Made by a program: the position numbers and the translations under genes. A DNA stretch of 64,000 nt from an uncultured Granulosicoccaceae bacterium (GTDB lineage: Bacteria; Pseudomonadota; Gammaproteobacteria; Granulosicoccales; Granulosicoccaceae): positions 1-64,000 of the forward strand of contig CALLOA010000008.1 in NCBI GenBank assembly GCA_938005265.1, written 5' to 3'. Below the pieces are notes generated by a model that had not been told where the DNA came from, did no database searches, and was given only the letters and a program-made list of their open reading frames with translations. Below are positions 1 through 8,229 of this stretch, piece by piece (the stretch's first letter is position 1; each line of letters starts with the position of its first letter).

Positions 1-349
1 AAGTAAGTCCACAATACTTCCTCAGTAAAAGTTCAAGAAAAGGGAGAGTTCACAATAGGAGTGGTGAGTATAGATGATTGTGCACAACCTGCGTTTATTG
101 GAACTCAACCAAAAACAAGCACATAGCTGTCCAACTGACACAATTTAAATAGGGCAAATGTTATTGAATGATGTTTTTACCCGATTGAAATCAGTTCTTC
201 TACAGAATGTAACAATTGCGTCAAGCTAATTAAAGCTTGTAGCAAACGGACACTCCCCACCATCCACGGTAAAGCGTCTGCGTAGAAACGCTTCGTCTGT
301 TGCCGACGCACTTTCTATCCGGTCCATTCTAAAATGTCGAGACTCTGAC
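1..349. other. Intergenic stretch at window start
   Basis: No convincing gene is seen. It holds two small dyads: CAAGCT-N6-AGCTTG at 222-239 and AAGCGT-N10-ACGCTT at 272-293. The second lies about 57 bp downstream of higA on the minus strand and might be a weak transcription end, but it lacks a proper T tract. Confidence 0.5.
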
Positions 350-769
350 CTAGGAGAAGAACAATGCCGGGCTGATATTGAAGCGCTGGCTGAGTGTCTC
401 GATATGCTGTCTGGTGAGCTGCCGCCCCCTTTCGTTCAGAATCTTTGACACCAGCGATTTGCTCCCGATCTCTGGCAGATCGGCCACGCCCAGGTCATGT
501 TGATCCATCAGCACACGCAGCATCGAAACGGCAGGATCCCCGCTACTGATTCGCTCGTTAAATTCAGCGAAATCGACACTCGAATTCTCCCAACGCTCGA
601 TGGATTTGGAGAGCAATTCGATCAGAATCTGCTGGTTGTCGTAGTCCTCGATCAACTCATCCATCAGAGCAAGTGCCTGCTCGTATTCATCGTCGTTGAC
701 GATCTCCACGACGAAGCTCGCCTGCTCACCCAGGCGCTGCGCGGTTTTCTTTAACGCTGAGAAACTCAT
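350..769 (-). CDS. higA: HigA-type antitoxin (XRE-like HTH)
   Basis: This is the antitoxin of a type II toxin-antitoxin pair. It should bind and neutralise the HigB toxin encoded just upstream and repress its own promoter. The 139-aa product has an N-terminal helical part and a C-terminal helix-turn-helix around residues 85-139, with the motif DLPEIGSKSLVSKILNERG followed by ISPALFF, which is typical of HigA proteins of this class. The ORF track gives a longer 189-aa frame. I start at the internal ATG at 769 because a strong ribosome binding site (GGAGGGGAGA) precedes it and because that ATG overlaps the higB stop by 4 nt, the usual coupling of such pairs. The extra 50 residues in the track are higB read in another frame. 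Confidence 0.88.
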   Translation of the reverse strand: MSFSALKKTAQRLGEQASFVVEIVNDDEYEQALALMDELIEDYDNQQILIELLSKSIERWENSSVDFAEFNERISSGDPAVSMLRVLMDQHDLGVADLPEIGSKSLVSKILNERGRQLTRQHIETLSQRFNISPALFFS

Positions 770-1086
770 CGTCTCCCCTCCTTCTCGGATCGGTATTTTG
801 CTGTCAGTTTGTCGTATTCCGCATGTGTCACTATATGTCGCACATACAACCTGTTGTGCTTGAACTCGATGAAGGCCAACAGCCTCAAGTGATTGCCACT
901 GATATCGATTACCCACCAACGGTCGAGGTAACGGAAGTTATCCAGTGACGGGAAGACCTGACGGAGTTCATCGGGAGTGCGAAACCTGCCGTTTCTCAAC
1001 ACCCGATAACAATCCTCTATCGCTTGCCGTAAGTTCGGAAATTGCACGGCTGCATCGCGAAAGGGTTTGCGTGAGATGACATGCAT
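766..1086 (-). CDS. higB: HigB-family mRNA interferase toxin
   Basis: This is a 106-aa toxin of the HigB/RelE superfamily, whose members cleave mRNA in association with the ribosome. The family pattern is visible: MHVISRKPF at the start, WWVIDISGNHLRLLAFI in the middle and the C-terminal YVRHIVTHAEYDKL. Length is normal for the family. It is the first gene of the pair; its stop overlaps the higA start by 4 nt, so the two are translationally coupled. Unlike RelBE or MazEF, the toxin precedes the antitoxin, as is usual for HigBA. Two palindromes lie 16-60 bp upstream and probably carry autoregulation. The pair sits next to broken genes, consistent with horizontal acquisition. Confidence 0.88.
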   Translation of the reverse strand: MHVISRKPFRDAAVQFPNLRQAIEDCYRVLRNGRFRTPDELRQVFPSLDNFRYLDRWWVIDISGNHLRLLAFIEFKHNRLYVRHIVTHAEYDKLTAKYRSEKEGRR

Positions 1087-1101
1087 CAGCTCATTCTATC
1101 G

Positions 1102-1146
1102 GTTGACAATATATCAACTTTAGGCATTAGTTGACAATATGTCAAC
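1102..1146 (-). promoter_or_regulatory. Twin palindromic operator and promoter of higBA
   Basis: Two 17-bp dyads are present. GTTGACAATATGTCAAC at 1130-1146 is perfect apart from its 3-bp centre. GTTGACAATATATCAAC at 1102-1118 has one mismatch. Their centres are 28 bp apart. Read on the minus strand the distal dyad contains TTGACA, a consensus -35 box, with a weak TAAAGT 17 bp on, so repressor binding would cover the promoter. The assignment to HigA as the binder is inference from position. Confidence 0.7.
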
Positions 1147-1440
1147 TTACTTTTGGCTGTATTATTGGAAGGTTGGAGCCAATAGACAATACACCACAGC
1201 CCTTGTGATTGAACCTTGCGATTCAACAGCCGTGCAAGAAATCCTCTGGATTCCAGATCAGCTAACTGCTGGCTTAGAATTTCACGAGCCGACCGCTCAG
1301 CATCACACCGTTCTTTGATCACCCTACTCCTTTCTTGAGCTTTTTATATTTCGCGTTTGCGAGCAGACAGGGATGCTTTCCACATCTCTGCATCTTTATC
1401 ATGTTTCCGCTTCTGGGGCGTTATCGCTTTAAGCTTTGCA
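1147..1440 (-). pseudogene. Degraded fragment of an unidentified coiled-coil protein gene
   Basis: On the minus strand one frame runs from about 1440 to 1147 with a single in-frame TAA near 1345. Before the stop it reads KRKHDKDAEMWKASLSARKR, and after it RCDAERSAREILSQQLADLE and then ARLLNR. The amphipathic helix ending in an aromatic/Leu-Arg tail resembles the C-terminal coiled coils of various plasmid- or phage-borne DNA-binding proteins, but I cannot name the family. The ORF track shows only the part after the stop (1086..1322), where the first Met follows the break. No start or ribosome binding site is convincing, so I treat it as a remnant. Confidence 0.35.
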
Positions 1441-1444
1441 TATT

Positions 1445-1987
1445 CTAATAAGGGTCAGTTAGTCGGTTTGTTCTTTTTCCATTTCTACATTTGTAATTGA
1501 GTTTCATGCGTCTCGACTCCAAAAACCACACTTCGAATGTTTTCAATACATGCTTGCCAATCGTAGCTACCACCGGCAACGGCAATCTCGGGTTTGGTGT
1601 ACCGATATAGACGTTTCTCAATATTCTGCGCATCTGCAACATTCGATCACGAGGTATCGACTGTTCTATTTTCAGTAAAGCAGAATCAGCCAGATCAGCA
1701 AAAGGAATTGAATAAGTTTGTTTCACTACGGCATAGGACAAAAGAAGCGCAAATCCCTCAGAGGTAGTCAGCTTCGGAGTAAGCAGGATTGAAGCCGGGT
1801 CCAGCGACAACCCGCCACCGGGACCAGCAGACGAGTGAATTAGAAACCCCTCCTCTCGTAGAACTGCGATGTCGCGCAATACGGAGCGCTTTGACGTGCC
1901 AACTGACTCAACCAACTCTGAAACGGTTGTTGTGCCACGACGTCGTAATAGCCTGACTAATTCGTCTCGACGGGTGCGTGTATTCAT
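1445..1987 (-). pseudogene. Truncated DeoR-like HTH / WYL-domain regulator
   Basis: The first 60 residues form an HTH_11-type winged helix (RRDELVRLLRRRGTTTVSEL, then RSVLRDIAVLREEGFLI), as in YafY-type WYL regulators. The middle section fits the linker of that family. Family members are usually 220-330 aa and continue through a WYL domain that binds small ligands or nucleic acid. This frame stops at 180 aa just after the first WYL strand (KLNYKCRNGKRTNRLTDPY), exactly where unrelated sequence begins. It is therefore probably a 3'-truncated gene, although a short HTH-only product could still be made. It is divergent from the Rid-family gene, which may once have been its target. Confidence 0.6.
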
Positions 1988-2100
1988 GTAAAGGAGAATA
2001 CTCTAAATTGGTGTCAGAAAATGGCACTGTTTGTTGGCAAACTTCCTAGCAGGAAATAGAACGACCAAAAGCCATACCATAGTACTCAGGAAATGAAACC

Positions 2101-2505
2101 ATGACGCACAAAAATATCAATCCGGATTCGCTTTATAACTCATTACCCATGGGCAATTCACAGGCCGTGAGGTCCGAACTCAGAGTTTCTATACACTGCT
2201 CAGGCCAAATCGCATGGGATATAAATGACACACTGGTTGGAGAAGGTGATATTGACCTACAAGCCAGGCAGGCATTGTCAAATCTTGAAATGATACTGAA
2301 GAAAAACGGTGCAACAATAAGTGGAGGTGTTCAAATACGGACCTATGTGGTCAATCACAATCTGGCATATCTTGAGCCTATTGGACAGGCAATATCAGAA
2401 TTCTACGGCGACATTACTCCAACGGCAGATACACTCATTGGCGTTCAGTCTCTCGCATTACCCGGATTGATGTTAGAAATCGAAGCTATCGCTGAGATTA
2501 TATAA
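2101..2505 (+). CDS. Rid-family (YjgF/YER057c/UK114) protein
   Basis: The 134-aa product is a full-length member of the Rid family. RidA itself hydrolyses reactive enamine/imine intermediates such as 2-aminoacrylate. Family features include the GQIAWD segment, the helix QARQALSNLEMILKKNG, the strand RTYVV and the C-terminal LEIEAIAEI. The arginine that RidA uses for imine hydrolysis, normally in a P-A-R-(S/T) context, is replaced: the local sequence is PTADTLIGV. Deaminase activity is therefore doubtful, as in several other Rid subfamilies. An AGGAAA ribosome binding site precedes the ATG. It is divergent from the truncated WYL regulator and ends before a strong terminator. Confidence 0.8.
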   Translation: MTHKNINPDSLYNSLPMGNSQAVRSELRVSIHCSGQIAWDINDTLVGEGDIDLQARQALSNLEMILKKNGATISGGVQIRTYVVNHNLAYLEPIGQAISEFYGDITPTADTLIGVQSLALPGLMLEIEAIAEII

Positions 2506-2608
2506 AATATCAGCAATTCTTCGTTTGTGGGTTTGGGTAATCACCAGTTGCTTAAAGCGTTCAGCGGCAGACAGATGCCCGGTTAATATTCCCGACAAAC
2601 CAGACATC

Positions 2609-2654
2609 GCTCTGCCAGATGCCAGCTAAAGCTGTCTTTTCTGGCAGAGCTTTT
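2609..2654 (+). terminator. Rho-independent terminator after the Rid gene
   Basis: A perfect 10-bp stem, GCTCTGCCAG / CTGGCAGAGC, with a 22-nt loop is followed by TTTT. It lies between the convergent Rid gene and the lipoprotein gene and may serve both. Confidence 0.65.
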
Positions 2655-2676
2655 ACAACTGAAATGTTTGTATACT

Positions 2677-3327
2677 CTACAGTTGCTCAATTCTAATTAC
2701 TTCATGATCAGCTTCGAGCCCATTACCAGAAGTTCTATTAACGTACTTGACCGCCGCACTGAATTCAGGGCTGAAGTACCAGTATTGGGTTCGTGACCAA
2801 TCACCGTGTTTTTGGACACATCTCACTTTGTAAGCATCTACATTACCAATTGCCACATCGATATTAACTTGACTCATCACGTCACATTTACGTGTTCTTT
2901 TGCCTTGTGCCTGCCCATGAGCATTAGCCTGTACGAATCTAAAGCTGGCAACATTTCCTACTTTAAGCGGCCAGATCTCCCCTTTTTTAGTCAAATTTCT
3001 ATTCTCACCCTTAAACCAGTCTGGATTTTTGTTGCAGTCCCACCATGAAGCAGGCGGAGATATCGGATCTTCAAGACCCTCCCATGAACAACCATTACTG
3101 GCGCGGCCGGTGTGTGTGCCATCTGCATTGATGTTCAAAATTTCATAAAAACGTTCTTCTCCATTCTTTTTATCTAGCTGATGAATCCTACTGGAAGTCA
3201 GAGCAGGCTTTTCCATTGGCTCGAGTTCCACTGAAGACGGATTTTCCTGCACAGTGCTGGTTGTAGCACAACCAGTTAGCAGAGCAATGCCGATAAAGCA
3301 TGTTGTTTTAATCAGTATATTTTTCAT
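2677..3327 (-). CDS. Putative outer-membrane lipoprotein of unknown function
   Basis: I start at the ATG at 3327, preceded by AAAGGAAA, rather than at the longer ORF start. The 216-aa product then opens with a clear lipoprotein signal, MKNILIKTTCFIGIALLTGC, with lipobox LLTGC. The mature part is polar and rich in Trp, Asn and Lys, with four further Cys that could form disulfides. It ends in strand-like segments such as YWYFSPEFSAAVKYVNR. I do not recognise a named domain. It is a single gene, convergent with the Rid gene and upstream of the secreted-protein block on the same strand. Confidence 0.75.
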   Translation of the reverse strand: MKNILIKTTCFIGIALLTGCATTSTVQENPSSVELEPMEKPALTSSRIHQLDKKNGEERFYEILNINADGTHTGRASNGCSWEGLEDPISPPASWWDCNKNPDWFKGENRNLTKKGEIWPLKVGNVASFRFVQANAHGQAQGKRTRKCDVMSQVNIDVAIGNVDAYKVRCVQKHGDWSRTQYWYFSPEFSAAVKYVNRTSGNGLEADHEVIRIEQL

Positions 3328-3510
3328 AATTATTTCCTTTGTCTTGTTTAATTTAAATATATGTTCAGGCCTGTCTGATTTTCTGCATCTCTGTTCCAAT
3401 AAGACTGACATGGACTAACACTTAAGCGCGCTCCAACATTTGCCCGGACCTTAGGTCAGCATTACTAATTGGATGTACGAGCCTTTGGAACAAAGGCCCG
3501 GGAGATCTAA

Positions 3511-5205
3511 TCAATACTTTCGTATCATTGAAAAGTGCGAGGAAGTGATAATCCTCAACAGCAATAGCATCAGCAGAACAAGGCCCGAAGCTCCTGATCC
3601 GCCACTTCCTCCGGTAACAGTCGCGCTCGACTGACTACGCTGTTCTTCTCGTGTTAGCGCATCAGGGTCGTTTCTCAGATTGTCACCAAAGGCGACAACC
3701 GTACCAACACCATTCTCCATTCTTGAGCGAATTGAATTGAATTGTCTATCAGGCCCTTCCTGAAATACTTCAGGTTCAGCGATTTGGTGTACTACACTTT
3801 CATCTCCAATCGTAAATACTACAATTCTTTCGTCTCGATTAGTTTCAATGGATGTAAGGTAGAATTCGTCCAGCAAGGGTACAGTCTGGAAGTTGTTACA
3901 TAACTCACCACTTGCAAGTAAAGGTGTTGAATCAAAATCAGGCGCGCCGGTATCAAAGCGCTGCAGGCAGTATCGAGCTCCCGTACTACGGTCAGGATTC
4001 ATAAATATTTCTATCCGTGCCCATGCCAAACCAACGCCAGTCTCATCTAAACCACCATCAGCAAAAACATCGTACTGACTACCGGAAAGCCGAACCATCG
4101 CCGTTGCAGGTTCAGCATCATTTACCACCTCAAAAACGGTCTCACTTCTAAGGCTCATTAGTGCCTCAAGATAATCGGCTTCTCCTTCAAGGTTCAGCCT
4201 TGATTGCACCACTTCACCATCAACCGAACTAACTGTCATATTCACAGTACCGTCGACTATCGAGGGCCGGCGGTCGCCAATACCTCTAATTATCCGTTGA
4301 TCTTCGTTATTACTCAGTAATGGTGCAAGCGGTGAGCCGTTAACACGAAAATCATCGACAAAACTGTCAGTTTCTACTGCGAAAATGTTTACTACAGACA
4401 CATCTCCTTCGCCTTCTGTTGATACGTCAATAATTGATGGCTGCTCAAACGAACGCAAATTTGTATCCGTAGGAAATTGCACAACCATTGATTCACCATT
4501 AACACTGGCGGTCAAAACAGAGGTTTCACGATTGATAGATAATGCCAGCTCATAAATGCCACCTAATTCGGGAATTGTTAACGGAAAACTGGCACAATCG
4601 TTAGAATTTCCATCCAATATCAAATATTCCTGCAAACGCCCGTCCGCATCACGCTCGTCAAAGCACAGTTGCACCTGACTACCTTCCGGCCTGATTTTTA
4701 TCCTCAAATCTGATCTGACATTCCCCTCTTCTTGCGTAACACCTTCACGATCCGGGAATCCTCCATCAACACGGGAATTATGAAAATAATGCAATAAACG
4801 AATTCTCAGTTCACCCGTTTCGCTGATCGTGCTTGACACATCAGGCTGAACAATTGCACTGAACAACGTATCGATCCCGCTATCAGTATTGTATGGTGAT
4901 TCGAATGTCATGGCGCGATGAGCTGAGTTTGAATCGCCCGCTGCTCTTAGCTGAATTGAATTATCAAGCCTGATTATTTCACTTCCCGCAGATAAGTCAC
5001 CTATTTCATCATCATCCCAATATCCAACAGTCCAGAGATTGGTTTCGTTACTGAAGTCTTCCGCAAACGGATCTGCCATTACAAACGTGGGTAAGGACAG
5101 AATGAAAAGCAAGAATGATTTAGTAGCTCTGTTGGTAAACAGTCGAGCCGATAATCGCAATAAAACAGTGCCGGTAAAGCACTTTTCGGTAGGGAAAAAA
5201 ACCAT
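3511..5205 (-). CDS. Secreted repeat-domain protein A with C-terminal sorting-type tail
   Basis: The 564-aa product has an N-terminal signal (SFLLFILSLPTFVMADP after a long basic n-region). A Gly/Ser linker (TGGSGGSGASG), a hydrophobic stretch (LVLLMLLLL) and a basic end follow at the C-terminus, the layout of GlyGly-CTERM-like sorting signals. Between them lie two related halves, each carrying a spaced Cys pair (LCFDERDADG...NDC and YCLQRF...LC). It ends before the tail with DNLRNDPDALTREE, closely matching DNVRNDPAALTDEE in the adjacent paralogue. I choose ATG 5205 because GGAG lies six bases before it; ATG 5217 is the alternative. The fold is probably beta-rich. Function is unknown. A 20-bp dyad lies about 125 bp upstream. 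Confidence 0.7.
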   Translation of the reverse strand: MVFFPTEKCFTGTVLLRLSARLFTNRATKSFLLFILSLPTFVMADPFAEDFSNETNLWTVGYWDDDEIGDLSAGSEIIRLDNSIQLRAAGDSNSAHRAMTFESPYNTDSGIDTLFSAIVQPDVSSTISETGELRIRLLHYFHNSRVDGGFPDREGVTQEEGNVRSDLRIKIRPEGSQVQLCFDERDADGRLQEYLILDGNSNDCASFPLTIPELGGIYELALSINRETSVLTASVNGESMVVQFPTDTNLRSFEQPSIIDVSTEGEGDVSVVNIFAVETDSFVDDFRVNGSPLAPLLSNNEDQRIIRGIGDRRPSIVDGTVNMTVSSVDGEVVQSRLNLEGEADYLEALMSLRSETVFEVVNDAEPATAMVRLSGSQYDVFADGGLDETGVGLAWARIEIFMNPDRSTGARYCLQRFDTGAPDFDSTPLLASGELCNNFQTVPLLDEFYLTSIETNRDERIVVFTIGDESVVHQIAEPEVFQEGPDRQFNSIRSRMENGVGTVVAFGDNLRNDPDALTREEQRSQSSATVTGGSGGSGASGLVLLMLLLLRIITSSHFSMIRKY

Positions 5206-5320
5206 AGAAAACTCCATTGTTAATAAAACACAATGACTTCCATGTCGTTGAACTTTAATTATTTTGCTTTCGAGTTGATTCGTTCAACTAAAGTCTTATC
5301 GGCATAAATCAAATCACAAC

Positions 5321-5340
5321 CATCACCCTTTCAGGGGAAA
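5321..5340. promoter_or_regulatory. Dyad copy A upstream of secreted protein A
   Basis: CATCACCCTTTCAGGGGAAA is the most diverged of three copies of CATCACCC-N4-RGGGGAWR found only in this block. Its centre is about 125 bp before the chosen start of the gene ending at 3511. This is an inferred operator. Confidence 0.4.
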
Positions 5341-5485
5341 GGAAAAGCAATTTTCCACTTGTTGGAAAGAAATGTGATCTACTCACTATGTCGATTTGTA
5401 CCAACTGCTTTCCTGATATTGCATCAGAAAAACCAACCCCGAGCCAACATCGACCCGGGAGCTGGCATGGCATTTACTGCATACC

Positions 5486-7123
5486 TTAAAATATCTGCCG
5501 TCCGAGAATACGGAGAATTAGAACCAAATTTTTTCTGCGCCGGTAAAATAGATAAGTAGATGCAAACAACACTAAAGCTGGCAAGAGAGGATCGAATACT
5601 GACCTGTCTGCTATCGAACAGCCTCCACCACCCCCAGAGGTTAGGCTCGCTGCAAGTTCCTCGTCAGTGAGCGCTGCAGGATCGTTGCGTACATTATCGA
5701 ACAAACCAATAACGGTTCCTGTCGCGCCTCTCGCTATGCGGGATTGAGCCCGAACCGTTTCGCCGCGTGGAAAAATAGCAGAGTTTATAGGCAGCACCTT
5801 TGTTTCATTTCCAAGGGTAAAGATAAGAGCTCTAGCCTCTTGATCCAGATCAATTGACGCTTTATAAACTGTATCTTCCTCAACCTGCAGATCAAAAGTA
5901 GGACAACGATCATTATCTTCCCCGTCTGCCAAATCTGTAGTAACCGAGAAGTCAGCGGCATCAGAACGAATTGCACAATACTCCCCAACCAGAGCTCCGT
6001 CCGGATTTTTGATTAGCATGACGCTGGACCACACCTCGCCATTGCTGTCTTCCGGATCACTTGAGAATTCGTTATAGAAAACCCCGGAAATCCTAACCGC
6101 CGCAAAGCCTTCGCCCAGATCAACGTCTGAGTCGCTGGAGTAGAGCATTTCGGCCTCAAGGTATTCGGTCGCATTAGCCAATCGAAGAAAAGTATCGTTA
6201 TCAGAATTCGTGTCCGAGTTACTAACACTCAGCAATAGTTGCTCATTTACAATGCGTTTATCCCGTTCGGTATCAGCAGAAAAATCATCGAAGTCCCCGG
6301 TTCTGTAGCGCCCTTCCTCAGATGCCACAGCCAGCTCAATTGAACCCCAATTGGTAGAGATACTGTTTACAGAAAATTCGGCATTGTTGGCACCGTCTCG
6401 AACCCGAGCTCTGGCCAGATAGAATGGCGCTGCCACATCAAACATCTCTGTTGGTGCATCTATACGAATTTCTTCCTCATTTACACGCACAAACATCTGG
6501 CCGGCTTCCTCATCTATGCCCACCATCATGTTGTAGGTTGTATTTAGCTCTGGTACTAGCTCAAGGGTTGAGCAGTCTTCCATTCCCTCGACAGCTGGTT
6601 CGAATCCACCATCGGCCGTACGGTTTTCAAAGCAATACAGGAAGTGATCCTCACTGGGGTCTGCATACAGATAAACCTCAACATAGATGTTGACGTCTCC
6701 ATACCGGCGATCAAGTGATTCGTCGTCCTGTGCGGGACCACCGTCCGTAATGCTGTTATAAAACCTGCCCTGGATTGAATAACCTACCCTACCAGATTCC
6801 GGTCTTGTGGAGCTTGTCGTTACGCTGCTCTCTAACTGTTGCAGTACACCAGAGGGCTGGATATTAAATTCTCCTCTTTCATCATCAGTCGGATCAATAT
6901 CAACAATGGTCAATTGCAATTGACCGTTTGCGAACTTCGCCGGATCGACATTTTCGACAAGATTCCTGGCTTCGGTTCGAAAATTGATATTCACAAAATC
7001 TAGCGAGAAATCATCTGCAAAAACAGTATCTTGAGCTTGTACAGAGGTTACAGCACCTGTCAACAGACATGATGCTATTGCGACACCGGTAATTTTCGAT
7101 TGATATTTTTTTCTGACCTTCAT
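5486..7123 (-). CDS. Secreted repeat-domain protein B with GGGCS-type C-terminal tail
   Basis: The 545-aa product is a paralogue of the preceding protein A. A signal peptide (IASCLLTGAVTSVQA) is followed by two related halves, each with a Cys pair (LYCFENR...DCS and EYCAIRS...RCPTF). A C-terminal module follows: GGGGGCS, DPLLPALVLFA and YRRRK. This Gly-rich/Cys/hydrophobic/Arg arrangement resembles the JDVT-CTERM and related tripartite sorting signals, which membrane proteases process. The processing enzyme is not in this window. The halves are acidic and Asn/Ser-rich, as in surface proteins. The start has an AAAGGGAAAAA ribosome binding site. Function is unknown. It shares a 289-bp divergent region with a LuxR-type regulator. 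Confidence 0.72.
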   Translation of the reverse strand: MKVRKKYQSKITGVAIASCLLTGAVTSVQAQDTVFADDFSLDFVNINFRTEARNLVENVDPAKFANGQLQLTIVDIDPTDDERGEFNIQPSGVLQQLESSVTTSSTRPESGRVGYSIQGRFYNSITDGGPAQDDESLDRRYGDVNIYVEVYLYADPSEDHFLYCFENRTADGGFEPAVEGMEDCSTLELVPELNTTYNMMVGIDEEAGQMFVRVNEEEIRIDAPTEMFDVAAPFYLARARVRDGANNAEFSVNSISTNWGSIELAVASEEGRYRTGDFDDFSADTERDKRIVNEQLLLSVSNSDTNSDNDTFLRLANATEYLEAEMLYSSDSDVDLGEGFAAVRISGVFYNEFSSDPEDSNGEVWSSVMLIKNPDGALVGEYCAIRSDAADFSVTTDLADGEDNDRCPTFDLQVEEDTVYKASIDLDQEARALIFTLGNETKVLPINSAIFPRGETVRAQSRIARGATGTVIGLFDNVRNDPAALTDEELAASLTSGGGGGCSIADRSVFDPLLPALVLFASTYLFYRRRKNLVLILRILGRQIF

Positions 7124-7218
7124 TTTTTTCCCTTTCAGATAATTATTGTTTTCCGTGCTTCCAGCTCATTCATTCATCGGATAAGCGGTCTCAATTTTAA
7201 AAAACACAAAAAACAACG

Positions 7219-7238
7219 CATCACCCGATTGGGGGATG
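7219..7238. promoter_or_regulatory. Dyad copy B between secreted protein B and the first LuxR gene
   Basis: CATCACCCGATTGGGGGATG is the best copy of the dyad; seven of eight arm positions pair. It is centred about 105 bp upstream of secreted protein B and 184 bp upstream of the divergent LuxR-type gene. Role inferred. Confidence 0.5.
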
Positions 7239-7359
7239 AAATCTGAATATGTGCTGCCTATCCTTATATCAGTACCGTTTTGATAGGCATCTGTGACGCA
7301 CCCTGGTTAACAACATTACTTTTTGTGACATTCAACCACAGACATTCTGTGAACAGGTC

Positions 7360-7371
7360 TCTATACAAATC
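7360..7371 (+). promoter_or_regulatory. Single TCTATACAAATC motif before the short LuxR gene
   Basis: The same 12-mer occurs in a three-copy cluster upstream of the paralogous long LuxR gene (8631-8668). Shared occurrence before both paralogues suggests a common regulator site or a duplicated promoter. Confidence 0.35.
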
Positions 7372-7412
7372 ACTAAAATATATAAATTGCAGCAGCTAGT
7401 TAAGGAAAACCA

Positions 7413-8054
7413 TTGCTTGAGAATAACTACCAGGCTATTTTGGCAGTACTTGATCAATTGTATTTGGGTTTGTGTATTACCCGTGTGGATAACGTTGTGA
7501 TAGTGCGCAATGCAATGGCAGAAAGGATTTTGTTTACACACAGCGCTATAAAATTGGCACAGGACAGCAGACTGATCTGCCGTGACGCCGACAAGCAAAG
7601 ATCTCTGGAGGAAGCTTTACTATCCGCTTGCTCTGACGAATCTAGCTCGAATCATTCAAATGAAATTTTGATATCTAATGACCAAAATTGCGAACAACAT
7701 CCGCTACTAATCGAAGTATCTCCACTAAAAGATACATCTGTTGTTCACGAAGATACCACAAGGCTCGCACTGATCTCACTGCTCGACCCACAACAGATTT
7801 TGAAGTCAGACCCTACGAAAACAGCTCTTGTATTTGGTCTTACAGCAGCAGAATCAGCTGTGTGCCAGATGTTGGTTGATGGGAACACCACATCCGATAT
7901 AGCAGACCAACGTGGCGTGAGTACGGAAACAATCAAGAGCCAGATAAAGGCGGTGTTAAGGAAGTGCCACTGTAAAAAACGTTCAGACTTGATCCGGCAG
8001 GTCTGGTCACTTACCAGCCCAATGACATGCCGTATGGTCGCTTCTAAACAATAG
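7413..8054 (+). CDS. Short LuxR-type transcriptional regulator
   Basis: The 213-aa product carries a C-terminal LuxR-type HTH (about residues 145-205), with AESAVCQMLVDGNTTSDIA followed by GVSTETIKSQIKAVLRK. The N-terminal part aligns only with the middle and end of the neighbouring 385-aa regulator: NYQAILAVLDQLYLGLCI matches QYNAVLAALDHVEIGMCI there. It thus lacks the roughly 190-residue sensory N-terminus. The start is TTG at 7413, preceded by AAGGA at suitable spacing; an in-frame TAA just upstream excludes a longer form. Whether it is a natural short form or a relic of a duplication is open. The frame is intact. TCTATACAAATC lies 42 bp upstream of the start. Confidence 0.75.
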   Translation: MLENNYQAILAVLDQLYLGLCITRVDNVVIVRNAMAERILFTHSAIKLAQDSRLICRDADKQRSLEEALLSACSDESSSNHSNEILISNDQNCEQHPLLIEVSPLKDTSVVHEDTTRLALISLLDPQQILKSDPTKTALVFGLTAAESAVCQMLVDGNTTSDIADQRGVSTETIKSQIKAVLRKCHCKKRSDLIRQVWSLTSPMTCRMVASKQ

Positions 8055-8072
8055 AATTAAACTATTTAGAAG

Positions 8073-8177
8073 CTAAAAATGTGTATCTGGTTCAGCCGAT
8101 GTAACCTCAAGAGTAGTTTGGCAGGCTGTACCAACCAGAATGAATGAAACCATAAATCCGAGCATAATTCTTTTCAT
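8073..8177 (-). CDS. Very small putative lipoprotein (34 aa)
   Basis: This frame is too short for the ORF track. The product begins MKRIMLGFMVSFILVGTAC and then a short polar tail ending in DTHF. A Lys/Arg n-region, a hydrophobic core and a Cys at residue 19 give it the look of an entericidin-sized lipoprotein, although the residue at -3 of the lipobox is Gly rather than Leu. A weak GGA precedes the ATG. It is antisense to nothing and lies between the two LuxR genes. It may belong to the same regulated block. Low certainty. Confidence 0.35.
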   Translation of the reverse strand: MKRIMLGFMVSFILVGTACQTTLEVTSAEPDTHF

Positions 8178-8229
8178 TCTGTATCCGCGGTTTCATGTTC
8201 AATCTGAACCATGAATATTTTTCAAAATA

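Noticed and set aside
1086-1322. 78-aa minus-strand ORF before higB
   Set aside because: It covers the two operator palindromes and its Met lies after an in-frame stop of a longer broken frame, so it is not a plausible gene as drawn.
5359-5559. 66-aa plus-strand ORF
   Set aside because: No ribosome binding site or family, and it overlaps the 3' end of secreted protein B.
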